In this document: piece after piece, positions 1 to 7,696 of the stretch | How positions within the stretch are numbered: position 1 is the first letter of the stretch | Layout of the letters: each line of letters begins with the position of its first letter | Source of the DNA: a virus | Virus record (IMG/VR): IMGVR_UViG_3300031227_004701 | Coordinates: 1 to 31,065 of that record | Direction: 5' to 3' (one strand) | Length of the DNA stretch: 31,065 bases | Notes under the pieces: model-generated | Database searches by the model: none | The model's input: the letters and a program-made list of their open reading frames with translations, nothing else | What the model was told of the DNA's origin: nothing | Translations under genes and position numbers: made by a program

Positions 1-19
1 AAAGTCCTTTTGTTGCCAT
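1..19 (-). CDS. Start of a gene that runs off the left edge
   Basis: An ATG at 19 opens a reading frame of six codons (M-A-T-K-G-L) before the window ends. A purine-rich ribosome binding site (GGTGGTG) lies 8 nt upstream. The same GGTGG/GGAGG-type sites precede the 4353 and 1164 genes, so the start is credible. It is probably another tail or late gene of the same operon. Its product cannot be guessed from six residues. Confidence 0.5.
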
Positions 20-26
20 AATATTT

Positions 27-68
27 TCACCACCTTTCTTTCTTAAAACTTTTTTTTTTCTTAGCCAT
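27..68 (-). CDS. Possible 13-residue lysine-rich peptide
   Basis: A short frame, MAKKKKSFKKERW, sits between the fibre gene and the partial gene at the left edge. It is strongly basic. Its last codons also form the ribosome binding site of the next gene, so it could be a translational-coupling leader. A weak purine stretch (AAAGAGAA) lies about 10 nt upstream of its ATG. It may equally be chance in an A-rich intergenic stretch. No function is assigned. Confidence 0.25.
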   Translation of the reverse strand: MAKKKKSFKKERW

Positions 69-84
69 CTTAGCTAAATTCTCT

Positions 85-1164
85 TTATGTTGATATTAAA
101 TGAACTGTTAAAAATGTAACTAAAGTATGGGTTATATCAGTAGTTGCGTTGCCAATAACATGAATAAGAACTTCAACATACTGACCAGCTGTTAAATGAT
201 AAATATCAGTTACACCTAACGTTAAATCTGTTAAACCAGTGCCAGTATGTACATCATTTCTCATAATCTCAACATTATTTACCCTAACATAAAGAACATG
301 TCTGGTATCTGCTGTACAGTTTGTCAATGAAACACTCGTTGAAATGTGATAATACCCTGTTACTGGAGCAACAAATCTCGCCTTCTTGATTTCGTAGCCC
401 TCATTCCCGTCTGGAAAAATATCATCGTTTAAAGTCAAATCTCCAGCCGCAACAGCAGTTACATAACCATAAGTATTGTCAGTAGTATTTTTAACTCTGT
501 CCCCTGCTACAACTCCATCATTAACAAAATCGCCACCACTGTCAATTAGGTGGTCTACAGTATTACCGTCTGCCGTTCCTGATACTAAAGTCCCCATGTC
601 AAAATCACCGCCAATATCATAACTTTCAGTATCAAATTCAATCTTTGAAACACCTTCAAGATTGTCTTGAGCGGTTTCTCTATAAGCTCTTGCCTTAGGT
701 GTTATATTTGGTGCATTATCACCATACACTGCAACGCTGTCTTTAATTAATAAGCCATCAACGGTTACTCCCGTGGCTGCTGTTTTTTCAGCAATTACAT
801 CAGTAGTATGCGCTCCTGCTACAGTATGTTCGGCATCTATGGCATCTCTTTGATCGTTGTGCATGCCAATTGCATAAACTGCTTCAACTAAAGAGCCGTC
901 AGCATGTGACCTTGCCGTTGAATTGTCTGCTGCCCTAGTCACTCCAGTGATATCGCTACCATCAATGCCAGTGAACTTAATTACTTCTCTTGCTGTTGAT
1001 GTAGCTGTTCCACTACTATCTTCCCTGTTAATAACCAAGTAACCAGGATACTGCAAATTAGTAGCAGAATTTAACGTAATAGTTGTATCATCATCATCAA
1101 TAGCACCATTTAAACTTGTTGACCAAAAGTTTTTAGTTGGTGCTTTAAATAATCCTGCGCCCAT
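85..1164 (-). CDS. Tail fibre / receptor-binding protein with C1q-like C-terminal domain
   Basis: A 359 aa virion protein, likely a tail fibre or spike subunit that contacts the host surface. The first ~100 residues are a beta-rich domain (GYLVINRE, REVIKFTG) like those that attach phage fibres. The C-terminal half has the jelly-roll pattern of C1q/TNF-like domains: KARAYRETAQDN, then FVAPVTGYYHIS, LYVRVNN and LTAGQYVEVLIHV. A beta-rich insert of about 75 residues (DSGGDFVNDGVVAGDRV and following) interrupts that domain after KIEFD. A strong ribosome binding site (AAGGAGGTGA) precedes the ATG. It is the last complete gene of the late block, as expected for a fibre. No enzymatic motif is seen. 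The fibre role is inferred from domain type and position. Confidence 0.7.
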   Translation of the reverse strand: MGAGLFKAPTKNFWSTSLNGAIDDDDTTITLNSATNLQYPGYLVINREDSSGTATSTAREVIKFTGIDGSDITGVTRAADNSTARSHADGSLVEAVYAIGMHNDQRDAIDAEHTVAGAHTTDVIAEKTAATGVTVDGLLIKDSVAVYGDNAPNITPKARAYRETAQDNLEGVSKIEFDTESYDIGGDFDMGTLVSGTADGNTVDHLIDSGGDFVNDGVVAGDRVKNTTDNTYGYVTAVAAGDLTLNDDIFPDGNEGYEIKKARFVAPVTGYYHISTSVSLTNCTADTRHVLYVRVNNVEIMRNDVHTGTGLTDLTLGVTDIYHLTAGQYVEVLIHVIGNATTDITHTLVTFLTVHLIST

Positions 1165-1218
1165 AATTTTTCACCTCCTTAAAGGTAATTTTTAAAATTC
1201 CGAATTTTTAATTTTAAC

Positions 1219-3150
1219 TTATACTTTTTCACTTGAAGGGATAAAGCCAAATCCTAATGGCTTTGCCCTCGTTTTGATTGCTAGTAATTCATAATTATCA
1301 TTTCTATTATCTGTTGTTATTATAAATTGCACATTTCTTGCCGCCTTATTCATAACCGTCCATCTATAAATTTCATTAATATCGGAAGCACCGCCTTCTT
1401 CTTCAGAATCAGCCCATTGAAAGTCTGCCCACATCCCCGATCCCCACCCGGCATTGCTGGCTGAAGTTGAAATGGCAAAGCTCTTAGCTGTTGTAACATC
1501 TCCATCTCTTTCTTGTAGTCTAATAGATACATTAATCGTTCCTTGAACATTTCTAAACAAGGTAAATATTTCTTTAATGTTCTTAAATCTTTCCCATGTT
1601 TTAAAATCTTCTTTTCTTGTTCTCAAGATTGTTTCGATTGCCGTTCCTTTGTCGTCTGCAAAGTTCTCATCATATTCGGTTACATTCGGCGCCCCATCTT
1701 CTCCATAAAGCAAATGTTCATCATCACTTGAGTCGTAATATGTTTCAAAAACCCTTGCATCTTTACTCCAGGGTCCAATCCAAGCAAGTCTTTCCCGATC
1801 ATAAATCATTGTTTTAACCTTGCCGGGAAAAGCGATGCCATATTTAAACTTATGATAAAAAGCTGTTGCTCCTTTTTTTTGCGTTATACTTAAATTATCA
1901 AAAAACGGCCTTATTTTAGCTGATATTTCACTTGTTCTTAAGACGTTAAATATGTTCGGCTCATATCCCAAAGCATAAACACCCTTTCTTGATAAAAAGA
2001 ATATGTCATTTCCTACAGATACTATTGATTTTGAGGCTATACAGCCATGTGACGCGGTTATTAACCGTGCTTTTGGAATGGTGACTACAAAATTTCCAAT
2101 CGACAAATTAGATAATGTTACCTGCCAAATGGATCTTTTTTTGAAAACAATTATTTTGTCTTCAAAGTTCGCTATTCCTGTAATATCGTCTCCTGCGTCT
2201 GGTTCTATTCTAATATAATTTCCACCTAAAGATAAATCAAAATTCTCTTGATGGGGAACCTTTCCTGAAATCGCTACTTTATCTGGTTCACCGTCTATAC
2301 CTGCAAAAACAAGTCTATCTTGAAACTTAATCACAAATTTAGCGTTTATCCCTCCCGTTGAATCACTTGTTGGCGGAAAAGTAAAGTCTTGCGGTGTTGC
2401 GTCTCCATTATCAAACCAATTAGTGCTGGAAGCGTCCACAGAAGCCAAAAACCTTTCATCTCCTAAGTATCTACCATAAATATTGTATCCTTCTCTAACC
2501 CCGCTTGCTGTTGATACTGCTGACCAACTGACTAATATTTGTCCGTCTGCTGGATCTTGGGGACAGTTATCTGCCTCTATAGACGTTGATGCTAGTGTTT
2601 CTCCTACACTTGACACCGCAGAAACTCTGTATGAGAAAGAATTTGTTCCACTTACTCCTGAGTATTGAGTAGCAAAAACACTGCTTGGTACGGCAATTGT
2701 TGGGAAGCCAACAAGAGTAGGACTAGAATATCTAACCATTTCCCTATCACCGTTCACTAAATACATTTTATCATCAAGTTGGGCCATTGACATATCGTAT
2801 CCTGAAGCCCATGATGCGCCTGTCAAAGTGCTGTAGCTGGCATTTGATTTCTTAGTTAAGTAACCTTGATCGGTAATAGCCAGCAATTCGTTGGTTCCAT
2901 CTGCCTGATAAAACCCTTTTAATCCTCTTACTGAGCCAGTGGCACTAGACAAAAAGTAATTGGCTGTTCCCCACCTTTTAGTAGGGACGCCTTTTCCTAT
3001 TAATATTAAGTTACTAGATTGTGCTAGTTCGGTTTTGTCTATTTCTGTTTCTTTTAAAAGAGTGTTAAGACCTTTTCTAAAATTATCCCAATTAGCCTCA
3101 ACGTCTTTCGCTGGTTTAAATGCCGGCATTCGTGTTTGTAAAACAGCCAT
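1219..3150 (-). CDS. Large beta-propeller-like tail/stopper protein (P22 gp10-type), putative
   Basis: A 643 aa late structural protein. Repeated blade-like segments (KGFYQADGTNELLAITDQ, MYLVNGDREMVRY, DRLVFAGIDGEPDKV, DDITGIANFEDKIIVFKKRS, YALGYEPN) suggest a beta-propeller, as in the DNA-stabilisation or tail-hub proteins of short-tailed phages. Residues ~165-250 look like a fibronectin type III insert (SFSYRVSAVSSVGET, then GYNIYGRYLG). It starts directly after the stop of the connector-like gene upstream, with no spacer. The order connector, propeller protein, fibre resembles podovirus neck and tail modules. It is longer than P22 gp10 (about 470 aa), partly because of the FN3-like insert. 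The precise role is not certain. Confidence 0.55.
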   Translation of the reverse strand: MAVLQTRMPAFKPAKDVEANWDNFRKGLNTLLKETEIDKTELAQSSNLILIGKGVPTKRWGTANYFLSSATGSVRGLKGFYQADGTNELLAITDQGYLTKKSNASYSTLTGASWASGYDMSMAQLDDKMYLVNGDREMVRYSSPTLVGFPTIAVPSSVFATQYSGVSGTNSFSYRVSAVSSVGETLASTSIEADNCPQDPADGQILVSWSAVSTASGVREGYNIYGRYLGDERFLASVDASSTNWFDNGDATPQDFTFPPTSDSTGGINAKFVIKFQDRLVFAGIDGEPDKVAISGKVPHQENFDLSLGGNYIRIEPDAGDDITGIANFEDKIIVFKKRSIWQVTLSNLSIGNFVVTIPKARLITASHGCIASKSIVSVGNDIFFLSRKGVYALGYEPNIFNVLRTSEISAKIRPFFDNLSITQKKGATAFYHKFKYGIAFPGKVKTMIYDRERLAWIGPWSKDARVFETYYDSSDDEHLLYGEDGAPNVTEYDENFADDKGTAIETILRTRKEDFKTWERFKNIKEIFTLFRNVQGTINVSIRLQERDGDVTTAKSFAISTSASNAGWGSGMWADFQWADSEEEGGASDINEIYRWTVMNKAARNVQFIITTDNRNDNYELLAIKTRAKPLGFGFIPSSEKV

Positions 3151-3843
3151 TTAACCCCCCCACCTAAAACCGTGTTTAGCTTGGTCTACGCTTCTTACTC
3201 TGTCATTATAAGCTGCTTCTGATGGGGTAGACTCAAACTCTAACATATTTTGTAATATTAAATTAGCTTGAACTTGTGCCTGTTGAAATCTCGCATCTTC
3301 CCTTGCCTCCCACACATCGGCAATCACTCCTTGGACTAAGTAATTAGGATTAGGACAAATGACAGTATTAGTTGGTGATGCAAGTGATGATGGTGAAGAG
3401 AAATAAGGAACAAGAATTGATGCTCCGCTATTCATGTTATTACCAGAAAGAGTTGAGTTGACGAACATTGAACGCCCACTAGCATCGTTCCCCATTATCT
3501 TGACATATCTATCTGCACTAGCTGTAAACGTTGACTCCTCTTGTCCTCTAATCTCTGGAAATGTAACTGTTGTTGTCCCATCATAAGTAATTTTGGGCCT
3601 AGAGGCCAACATTCTAAAATTAGAAGGTAAAGCAACAGAAGCATTGCCTGTACTAGTGGAAGCAATAGAATTATATTCAGAATACAATGCCTGCCACTTA
3701 CCAGTTTCAGACCACGTTCTTTCACGCCTATTAATATATTCGAGTCTTAGGCTGTAATCGCTAGTCGAGATATTATCAGTATCTTCATCTTGATCGACCA
3801 CAGCCGCCACTCTGCTTTGAACATTATCAACTGTAAAGCTCAT
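3151..3843 (-). CDS. Putative head-tail adaptor / connector protein
   Basis: A 230 aa protein with a helical N-terminus (YSLRLEYINRRERTWSETG), a Ser/Thr-rich beta middle, and a helical C-terminus (VWEAREDARFQQAQVQ...LILQNMLEFE). The helix, beta middle, long helix layout and the position just ahead of the stopper-like protein fit adaptor proteins that dock under the portal. The ATG at 3843 has a modest ribosome binding site (AGGAAAATT). No catalytic motif is seen. The assignment rests on layout and position, so a different minor virion role is possible. Confidence 0.45.
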   Translation of the reverse strand: MSFTVDNVQSRVAAVVDQDEDTDNISTSDYSLRLEYINRRERTWSETGKWQALYSEYNSIASTSTGNASVALPSNFRMLASRPKITYDGTTTVTFPEIRGQEESTFTASADRYVKIMGNDASGRSMFVNSTLSGNNMNSGASILVPYFSSPSSLASPTNTVICPNPNYLVQGVIADVWEAREDARFQQAQVQANLILQNMLEFESTPSEAAYNDRVRSVDQAKHGFRWGG

Positions 3844-3858
3844 AATTTTCCTATTCTT

Positions 3859-4353
3859 TTATTCCCAAGCAACCGTATCAACCATTGTATTAGGTAATAC
3901 TGGAATCCATCCTAAAGTATCTGTATCACTGTGGGCAACCCTAATTACTCCGACACCTGCTAAAGCTGCTCCCGTCCAAAGAATTGATGTACAAGACACA
4001 AAAGCTGTTCCTACTAATCTAATTGCTGGTGCTGATGCAGTTGAAGAAACACCTAAAGTTACAGTCTCTTGAGTTGCTCCCTGAATCATTGTGTTTTGAA
4101 AATGAGCTGCTGGCTCTAAGGTTGCATTAGCATTAATAGTTGCTGTTGAAGAAACAACTAAATCTGCTGTTGACATAATAGTTGCTATTCTAACCGAGGG
4201 AATGGTTGCCGTTGAAGTAACAACTAAATTGTCTAGTTTCAAACCCGGTCCGGTTGATGAATTAGAAAGACTTAAAACTGGAGTCGCTTCATTGCCAATT
4301 ACATTAGCTTCAGTATCAGAATCTAAATTTAAAATTTGTTTTAATTTTACCAT
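3859..4353 (-). CDS. Repeat-containing beta-rich virion protein (fibre/decoration type)
   Basis: A 164 aa Ser/Thr/Ala/Val-rich protein of unknown function. It carries imperfect repeats of the form LVVTSTATIPSVRIAT, then LVVSSTATINANATL, then GVSSTASAPAIRLVG. The first two are 23 residues apart, and at DNA level the block near 4143-4162 recurs at 4212-4231. Such short beta repeats are typical of shaft or decoration proteins. A strong ribosome binding site (AAGGTGGTGA) precedes the ATG. It lies among connector and tail genes, which supports a structural role. No domain was recognised. Confidence 0.5.
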   Translation of the reverse strand: MVKLKQILNLDSDTEANVIGNEATPVLSLSNSSTGPGLKLDNLVVTSTATIPSVRIATIMSTADLVVSSTATINANATLEPAAHFQNTMIQGATQETVTLGVSSTASAPAIRLVGTAFVSCTSILWTGAALAGVGVIRVAHSDTDTLGWIPVLPNTMVDTVAWE

Positions 4354-4368
4354 GTTCTCACCACCTTT

Positions 4369-4578
4369 CTATAAAGAGTTTAAATATTCGTCTAATCTTT
4401 GATCATAGGGTAGGTTATAGGTATTACCAATCTTAGCTAGAATTTCAGATGGTCTGCTTGAACCAAACTTTTCCTTTAACAAGTCAGGGTACTTTTTGTT
4501 GATTGAAGATAAATTTGCCTGTAGCAGGATAATTCTATCTTCAATTGAGTGGTTAATGTCTTTCGGTGTTATAGCCAT
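4369..4578 (-). CDS. Small helical protein, first gene after an internal promoter
   Basis: A 69 aa protein of unknown function, mostly helical by composition (EDRIILLQANLSSINKKYP, then SEILAKIGNTYN). It is the first gene of a late sub-operon: a TTGACA promoter at 4641-4669 and a terminator-like hairpin at 4587-4609 precede it. Seven U residues run straight into its ATG and no Shine-Dalgarno site is visible, unlike most neighbours. Size and position would fit a small assembly factor, but nothing in the sequence proves this. Confidence 0.5.
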   Translation of the reverse strand: MAITPKDINHSIEDRIILLQANLSSINKKYPDLLKEKFGSSRPSEILAKIGNTYNLPYDQRLDEYLNSL

Positions 4579-4609
4579 AAAAAAATCCCGTCAATCAAAA
4601 TTTGACGGG
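4579..4609 (-). terminator. Intrinsic terminator-like hairpin abutting a start codon
   Basis: The minus-strand RNA forms a perfect 8 bp stem CCCGTCAA/TTGACGGG (4602-4609 with 4587-4594) with a 7 nt loop. It is followed by A and seven U residues (4579-4585), and the ATG of the next gene starts at 4578. By shape it is a Rho-independent terminator. Because a promoter lies just upstream, it would act on the leader of the gene it abuts. Confidence 0.75.
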
Positions 4610-4640
4610 CATTAACTAATTAGTTCTTTGCCTTTTATTA

Positions 4641-4669
4641 ATATTACTAAAACTTTTTCTTTTTGTCAA
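4641..4669 (-). promoter_or_regulatory. Sigma70-type promoter TTGACA-17-TAATAT
   Basis: The -35 TTGACA is at 4664-4669 and the -10 TAATAT at 4641-4646, with a 17 bp spacer: a near-consensus promoter on the minus strand. The TGA stop of the 4666-5361 gene is part of the -35 box. The predicted start near 4634 leaves a leader of about 55 nt that contains the terminator-like hairpin. Confidence 0.7.
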
Positions 4670-5361
4670 GTGACGGCAACGTGTTCATGCCATTGGTATT
4701 TAATACAAACATCAATAGCTCCACCTGATTTATTAGTTGCCTTAATAAGATAGTCTTCATTTGGCTTTAATAGCCAGTATCCATCAGTAAGATCTCCTCC
4801 AGCAGCAGTAAATTTGCCAGCAGATCCCAAAATACCATTTTCTAATCTTATGCCATCAGTGTCAACAGAAGGCGTACTGAGAAATGCAGTTATTGGAGTA
4901 GCATCTACTTCTCTATTCATGCAGTAAGAAGTTACTGTGGCTCCACTAGCATGAAGGGTTGGATTCTCAAAAAGTTCAAAATACATTTTTCCATCACTAC
5001 AGGCAAATATATGACCATGAGATGATTTTGCTCCTGTGGCTATTTGTATATAAGCAGAAGCATCATCTAATACTCCATCAAATCTATAATTAGTAAACCA
5101 TTCCTTTGATTCTCTAATTCTCCAATGAACCGCATTTACAGTTGAAATAGCTCCACTACTCCAAAGATATAAATCTGTAGTTCCATCAGTTACTTTTGAA
5201 AGCCAAGGATTAGTTCCTTGTTCAACGGTTACATTAGCGGTAGGATTAACAAAATCAATTATTTGGTTAGCCTCGCCATCAATGACGAAGACTTTTTTAC
5301 CATCTACTCCGCCTATATTGGCATGTTCATCTCTGGTTACTTTTTGTGAATCTTTAAGCAC
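4666..5361 (-). CDS. Conserved-type phage virion protein, function unknown
   Basis: A 231 aa protein starting at a GTG with a good ribosome binding site (AAGGAG, 7 nt away). The sequence resembles a widespread beta-rich phage structural type with a ligand-like core pattern: IFACSDGKMYFELFENPT, then HASGATVTSYCMNREV. It ends with GGAIDVCIKYQWHEH, which resembles the closing strand of a jelly roll. It sits among connector and tail genes, overlaps the end of the upstream gene by 8 nt, and is probably a decoration, head-fibre or neck protein. I recognise the pattern from phage genomes but cannot give it a defined function. Confidence 0.5.
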   Translation of the reverse strand: MLKDSQKVTRDEHANIGGVDGKKVFVIDGEANQIIDFVNPTANVTVEQGTNPWLSKVTDGTTDLYLWSSGAISTVNAVHWRIRESKEWFTNYRFDGVLDDASAYIQIATGAKSSHGHIFACSDGKMYFELFENPTLHASGATVTSYCMNREVDATPITAFLSTPSVDTDGIRLENGILGSAGKFTAAGGDLTDGYWLLKPNEDYLIKATNKSGGAIDVCIKYQWHEHVAVT

Positions 5362-5620
5362 TTAGTATCTCCTTTTGTTTTTGCAACTCTATCATGTTGC
5401 TGTCCAGCTTAGTCCATTGGTATAATTTGTGTAAAAGTCCTTTTCCTCTTTCTGATGTTCCCAGCCTATTTATTAAATATTTTACTGCCAACATTGAATC
5501 TGCTCCAGCTTCCTGTTTGGTGGCTAATAACTCCAGAAACATCTTTCGCTTCAGTCCTTTTCCCTGCCCAATCATAAATAAATGACATTTTCTTAACTGT
5601 TTCAGAATTATCTCTCTCAT
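5354..5620 (-). CDS. 3' half of a frameshifted small phage gene
   Basis: This frame carries the C-terminal part of a gene whose N-terminal part is in the 5466-5735 frame. From about 5556 down to 5354 it reads as a convincing helical protein (RKMFLELLATKQEAG, MLAVKYLINRLG, LLHKLYQWTKL), and its stop overlaps the next gene by 8 nt, as elsewhere in the operon. Its own upstream part (MREIILKQL...) is probably not translated. A one-base +1 shift at the GGGAAAAGG run (5556-5564) joins the two parts into one protein of about 126 aa. The function is unknown. Confidence 0.5.
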   Translation of the reverse strand: MREIILKQLRKCHLFMIGQGKGLKRKMFLELLATKQEAGADSMLAVKYLINRLGTSERGKGLLHKLYQWTKLDSNMIELQKQKEILSA

Positions 5621-5735
5621 GCCTATCTACGCCAACATAATCTGATAAACGATGATATGCAGGATTATATTTATAATTAACCTCTAATGGTGGCTGTTCT
5701 TTTGGTGTTTCAACCTGATCTAAAGTTTCATCCAT
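5466..5735 (-). CDS. 5' half of a frameshifted small phage gene
   Basis: This frame starts at ATG 5735, directly after a U7 tract and hairpin, and gives MDETLDQVETPKEQPP..., with an acidic, proline-rich N-terminus followed by YNPAYHRLSDYVGVDRH. After SFIYDWAGK the frame becomes implausible (SHQTGSWSRFNVGSKIFNK, stop at 5466). The better continuation lies in the +1 frame (GLKRKMFLELL). Either a base was gained in the AAAA run, by mutation or assembly error, or the phage uses a programmed +1 frameshift. A leader promoter and terminator-like hairpin precede it, and no Shine-Dalgarno site is visible. Confidence 0.55.
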   Translation of the reverse strand: MDETLDQVETPKEQPPLEVNYKYNPAYHRLSDYVGVDRHERDNSETVKKMSFIYDWAGKRTEAKDVSGVISHQTGSWSRFNVGSKIFNK

Positions 5736-5762
5736 AAAAAAACCGCCACTTACTTATGGCGG
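5736..5762 (-). terminator. Intrinsic terminator-like hairpin abutting a start codon
   Basis: The minus-strand RNA has a 6 bp stem CCGCCA/TGGCGG (5757-5762 with 5743-5748), an 8 nt loop, and seven U residues (5736-5742), followed immediately by the ATG at 5735. It overlaps the last codons and stop of the glycosyltransferase gene at 5750. It could end the glycan-island transcript, act as an attenuator for the 5735 gene, or both. Confidence 0.75.
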
Positions 5763-6511
5763 ACCCTAATCTTACTAGATTTTGTGTCTTTTAAGTATTT
5801 TAACATTGGATATATGCCCTTGTCAACTTTTTCCTTTTTATATTTTGTCCATTTATTAATCATGTTATTTTTATCCCATCCTTCTGGCCGTTCATGTTCT
5901 AAAGAAAAAGATTCATTTCCCTGATCTAAATAAAACTTGTATTTTTTAAACATATCTAACCTTTCAAAAACACCCCTTGCATCAAAACCAAAACCCTCAA
6001 AGTCTAAATTTTCATCAAAACCACCTACATCATAAAACGCCTGTTTTGGTACAGCACAAAGATTTGCCTCTATGTCCCATGGGTAAACTTCATAAAAAGC
6101 ACCTAAATCGGTTCGCTTCCTCGGATCTTGCCAAGTAATAACATTCCAACTGCCGTCCTTGTATTTGTGGCCAACTGCACCGATTAAGCTCCTCTTCTCC
6201 TTTTGGTAGCAGTGCCAAAAGTTCTCCAAACAGTTTGGCCTAGCAAAAGTATAATCCTGCCAACTCACGATTAATTCTCCTTTAGCTTGTTTAATAAGCT
6301 TGTTGTAAATGCGATTAAGCGTCCAAAATCCGCCCTTAAAATCATCCTCAACCCATATAATTGACGACCCATTATACTTTAGTTCTTTAGGATTAAACTT
6401 TGAACCAATTAACCATTCAAAGTCATTGAAACCTTGCCTGTGAAGGGCCTTTAGAACGATTCTAAGACCTTTTCTTCTTATTGATGGGGTTATTATTGAT
6501 ATCTTTACCAA
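5750..6511 (-). CDS. GT2-family glycosyltransferase
   Basis: A GT-A fold glycosyltransferase of about 253 aa. The start taken is TTG at 6511, which has GGAGG 4 nt upstream and leads straight into the first strand KISIITPSIRRKGL. An upstream in-frame start exists but would add an unrelated leader. Visible features are the nucleotide-binding start (ITPS), WVEDD, SWQDYTFARPN in the DxD region, and a C-terminal VGGFDENLDFEGFGFD typical of galactosyltransferase-like GT2 enzymes, where the acidic residues sit in the acceptor and metal site. It is the last gene of the glycan island, overlaps the ParB-like gene by 50 nt, and is followed by a terminator. The sugar specificity is unknown. Confidence 0.75.
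   Translation of the reverse strand: MVKISIITPSIRRKGLRIVLKALHRQGFNDFEWLIGSKFNPKELKYNGSSIIWVEDDFKGGFWTLNRIYNKLIKQAKGELIVSWQDYTFARPNCLENFWHCYQKEKRSLIGAVGHKYKDGSWNVITWQDPRKRTDLGAFYEVYPWDIEANLCAVPKQAFYDVGGFDENLDFEGFGFDARGVFERLDMFKKYKFYLDQGNESFSLEHERPEGWDKNNMINKWTKYKKEKVDKGIYPMLKYLKDTKSSKIRVRHK
5797..5826 (-). promoter_or_regulatory. Sigma70-type promoter TTGACA-18-TAAAAT inside the last glycosyltransferase gene
   Basis: The -35 TTGACA is at 5821-5826 and the -10 TAAAAT at 5797-5802, with an 18 bp spacer. It lies within the 3' end of the 5750-6511 gene, so it also encodes protein. It would give a leader of about 55 nt ending in the hairpin and U7 tract before ATG 5735. The layout matches the promoters at 4641 and 22152, which makes chance less likely. 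Confidence 0.55.
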
Positions 6512-7061
6512 TTTTCCTCCAAATAATATATTCACCCTCTTTAATAATAGAACCACACGGCTTACAATAATAGAAAGGTCCACCCGGCATTCCGTCTGGA
6601 TATTCAACTAATGGCCCCGGAGTAGTATTCTTTTTCATGAAACTAAGCTTTCTTCCACAAATCAAGCAAAACTGTTCATGGTCAACGCCAAACTTCTTAT
6701 AAGGAAAATAAAACTCACCCTTGCCTAGCTTCTGATAATACTCGTCTCTTATTATCTTACCAGTTCCCTTGCCCACTGGTCTTAAAACTGGCACTGTTTT
6801 TTGTCTTATAATTTTATATGCCGTTAACCTATGCCAACCATCTTTAATGAAGCCCTCTTCATCAACAATAAGTGGTGGCAAAACAACGTCATTCAAAAGC
6901 AATTCAATATAAACATTAAGCTTCCTGTCAGTTATAGTTTTACCAATCTTTTCACCCATAGAAACATTAACCTCCTTGGTTGGCCACATAACAATTTCCC
7001 AGTTTTTTGTTTGACCATCACAAACTTTTATTATTTTTGCTAATTTTGGATAATAATTCAT
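6462..7061 (-). CDS. ParB/Srx-like domain protein with C-terminal zinc ribbon
   Basis: A 199 aa protein starting at ATG 7061, whose ATGA overlaps the stop of the GT2 gene before it. Residues ~60-95 have the ParB/sulfiredoxin-like core: LPPLIVDEEGFIKDGWHRL followed by VPVLRPV, with the DGxHR motif at 74-78. The C-terminal part has two Cys pairs, CLIC (132-135) and CKPC (166-169), forming a probable zinc ribbon. Such domains can bind or hydrolyse nucleotides or act as kinases in other contexts. Being embedded among glycosyltransferases suggests a role in handling nucleotide sugars or in regulating the island. That role is inference, and DNA binding is also possible. Confidence 0.55.
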   Translation of the reverse strand: MNYYPKLAKIIKVCDGQTKNWEIVMWPTKEVNVSMGEKIGKTITDRKLNVYIELLLNDVVLPPLIVDEEGFIKDGWHRLTAYKIIRQKTVPVLRPVGKGTGKIIRDEYYQKLGKGEFYFPYKKFGVDHEQFCLICGRKLSFMKKNTTPGPLVEYPDGMPGGPFYYCKPCGSIIKEGEYIIWRKIGKDINNNPINKKKRS

Positions 7062-7696
7062 TTTAGCAACTTCACCATCCTTTCCCTTAAATCCCAATGG
7101 TTTTCAGCCTTTTGATAGCCTACATCGCCATCGGGTAGATTAACAATATATTTATTAGCCTCAACAACAGGAATAACCATTGACTCGTTGCTCATACTTA
7201 AAATCAAGTCTTCTTCTCTACCAAGATTTGATAGTTTCTCTTCTGCTTTAAGCATTTTTAATAAAGCAGATCTATGCGCAAAGATAGTTCCATTTCCAAC
7301 TAATAAATCTACCTTTTTAGGTTTGTCAAGAGTCCTGGGCAGAACCTCTTTGGCATTCCTATACGAATCCCCTAATAATATCTTTCCCCTATATCCCAAG
7401 CAACAACCCTTCTTAGCATATTTAACAAAGTTCTCCAAAGTGTGACTATATACATTAGTATCGTCATCTATAAAGTAGTAATAGTCACTTGGTTCAAGTA
7501 AGGCAGCTATATACCTTGCCCTGCCACCATAATTAACATTACTATTGATGGCGCCATCAAAAGAAACTTCTGGGTTATTATTAAAGAGAATAATTTTATC
7601 AGGCTTAACAGAACCAGACGCAAGGCTTTCAATAATTTTACCTATATTTCCAGTTCGTTCCCTCCAATAATGAAGTAAAACTACCGTTATTTTCAT
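7058..7696 (-). CDS. GT2-family glycosyltransferase with DDD metal motif
   Basis: A 212 aa GT-A enzyme. It opens with KITVVLLHYWRERTGNI, then KIILFNNN, and has a clear metal and nucleotide motif in YYFIDDDTNVYS (residues ~77-85). LVGNGTIFAHRSALLKM and REEDLILS resemble the acceptor-side loop and the acidic catalytic region. It is short, one catalytic domain without a membrane anchor, so it would work in the cytoplasm on a soluble or membrane-presented acceptor. It overlaps both neighbours by 4 nt, so translation is coupled. The substrate is unknown. Confidence 0.75.
   Translation of the reverse strand: MKITVVLLHYWRERTGNIGKIIESLASGSVKPDKIILFNNNPEVSFDGAINSNVNYGGRARYIAALLEPSDYYYFIDDDTNVYSHTLENFVKYAKKGCCLGYRGKILLGDSYRNAKEVLPRTLDKPKKVDLLVGNGTIFAHRSALLKMLKAEEKLSNLGREEDLILSMSNESMVIPVVEANKYIVNLPDGDVGYQKAENHWDLRERMVKLLK

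Noticed and set aside
7300-7333. Promoter TTGACA-17-TTATTA within a glycosyltransferase gene
   Set aside because: The -10 is poor, the site is deep within coding sequence and no gene start lies sensibly downstream.
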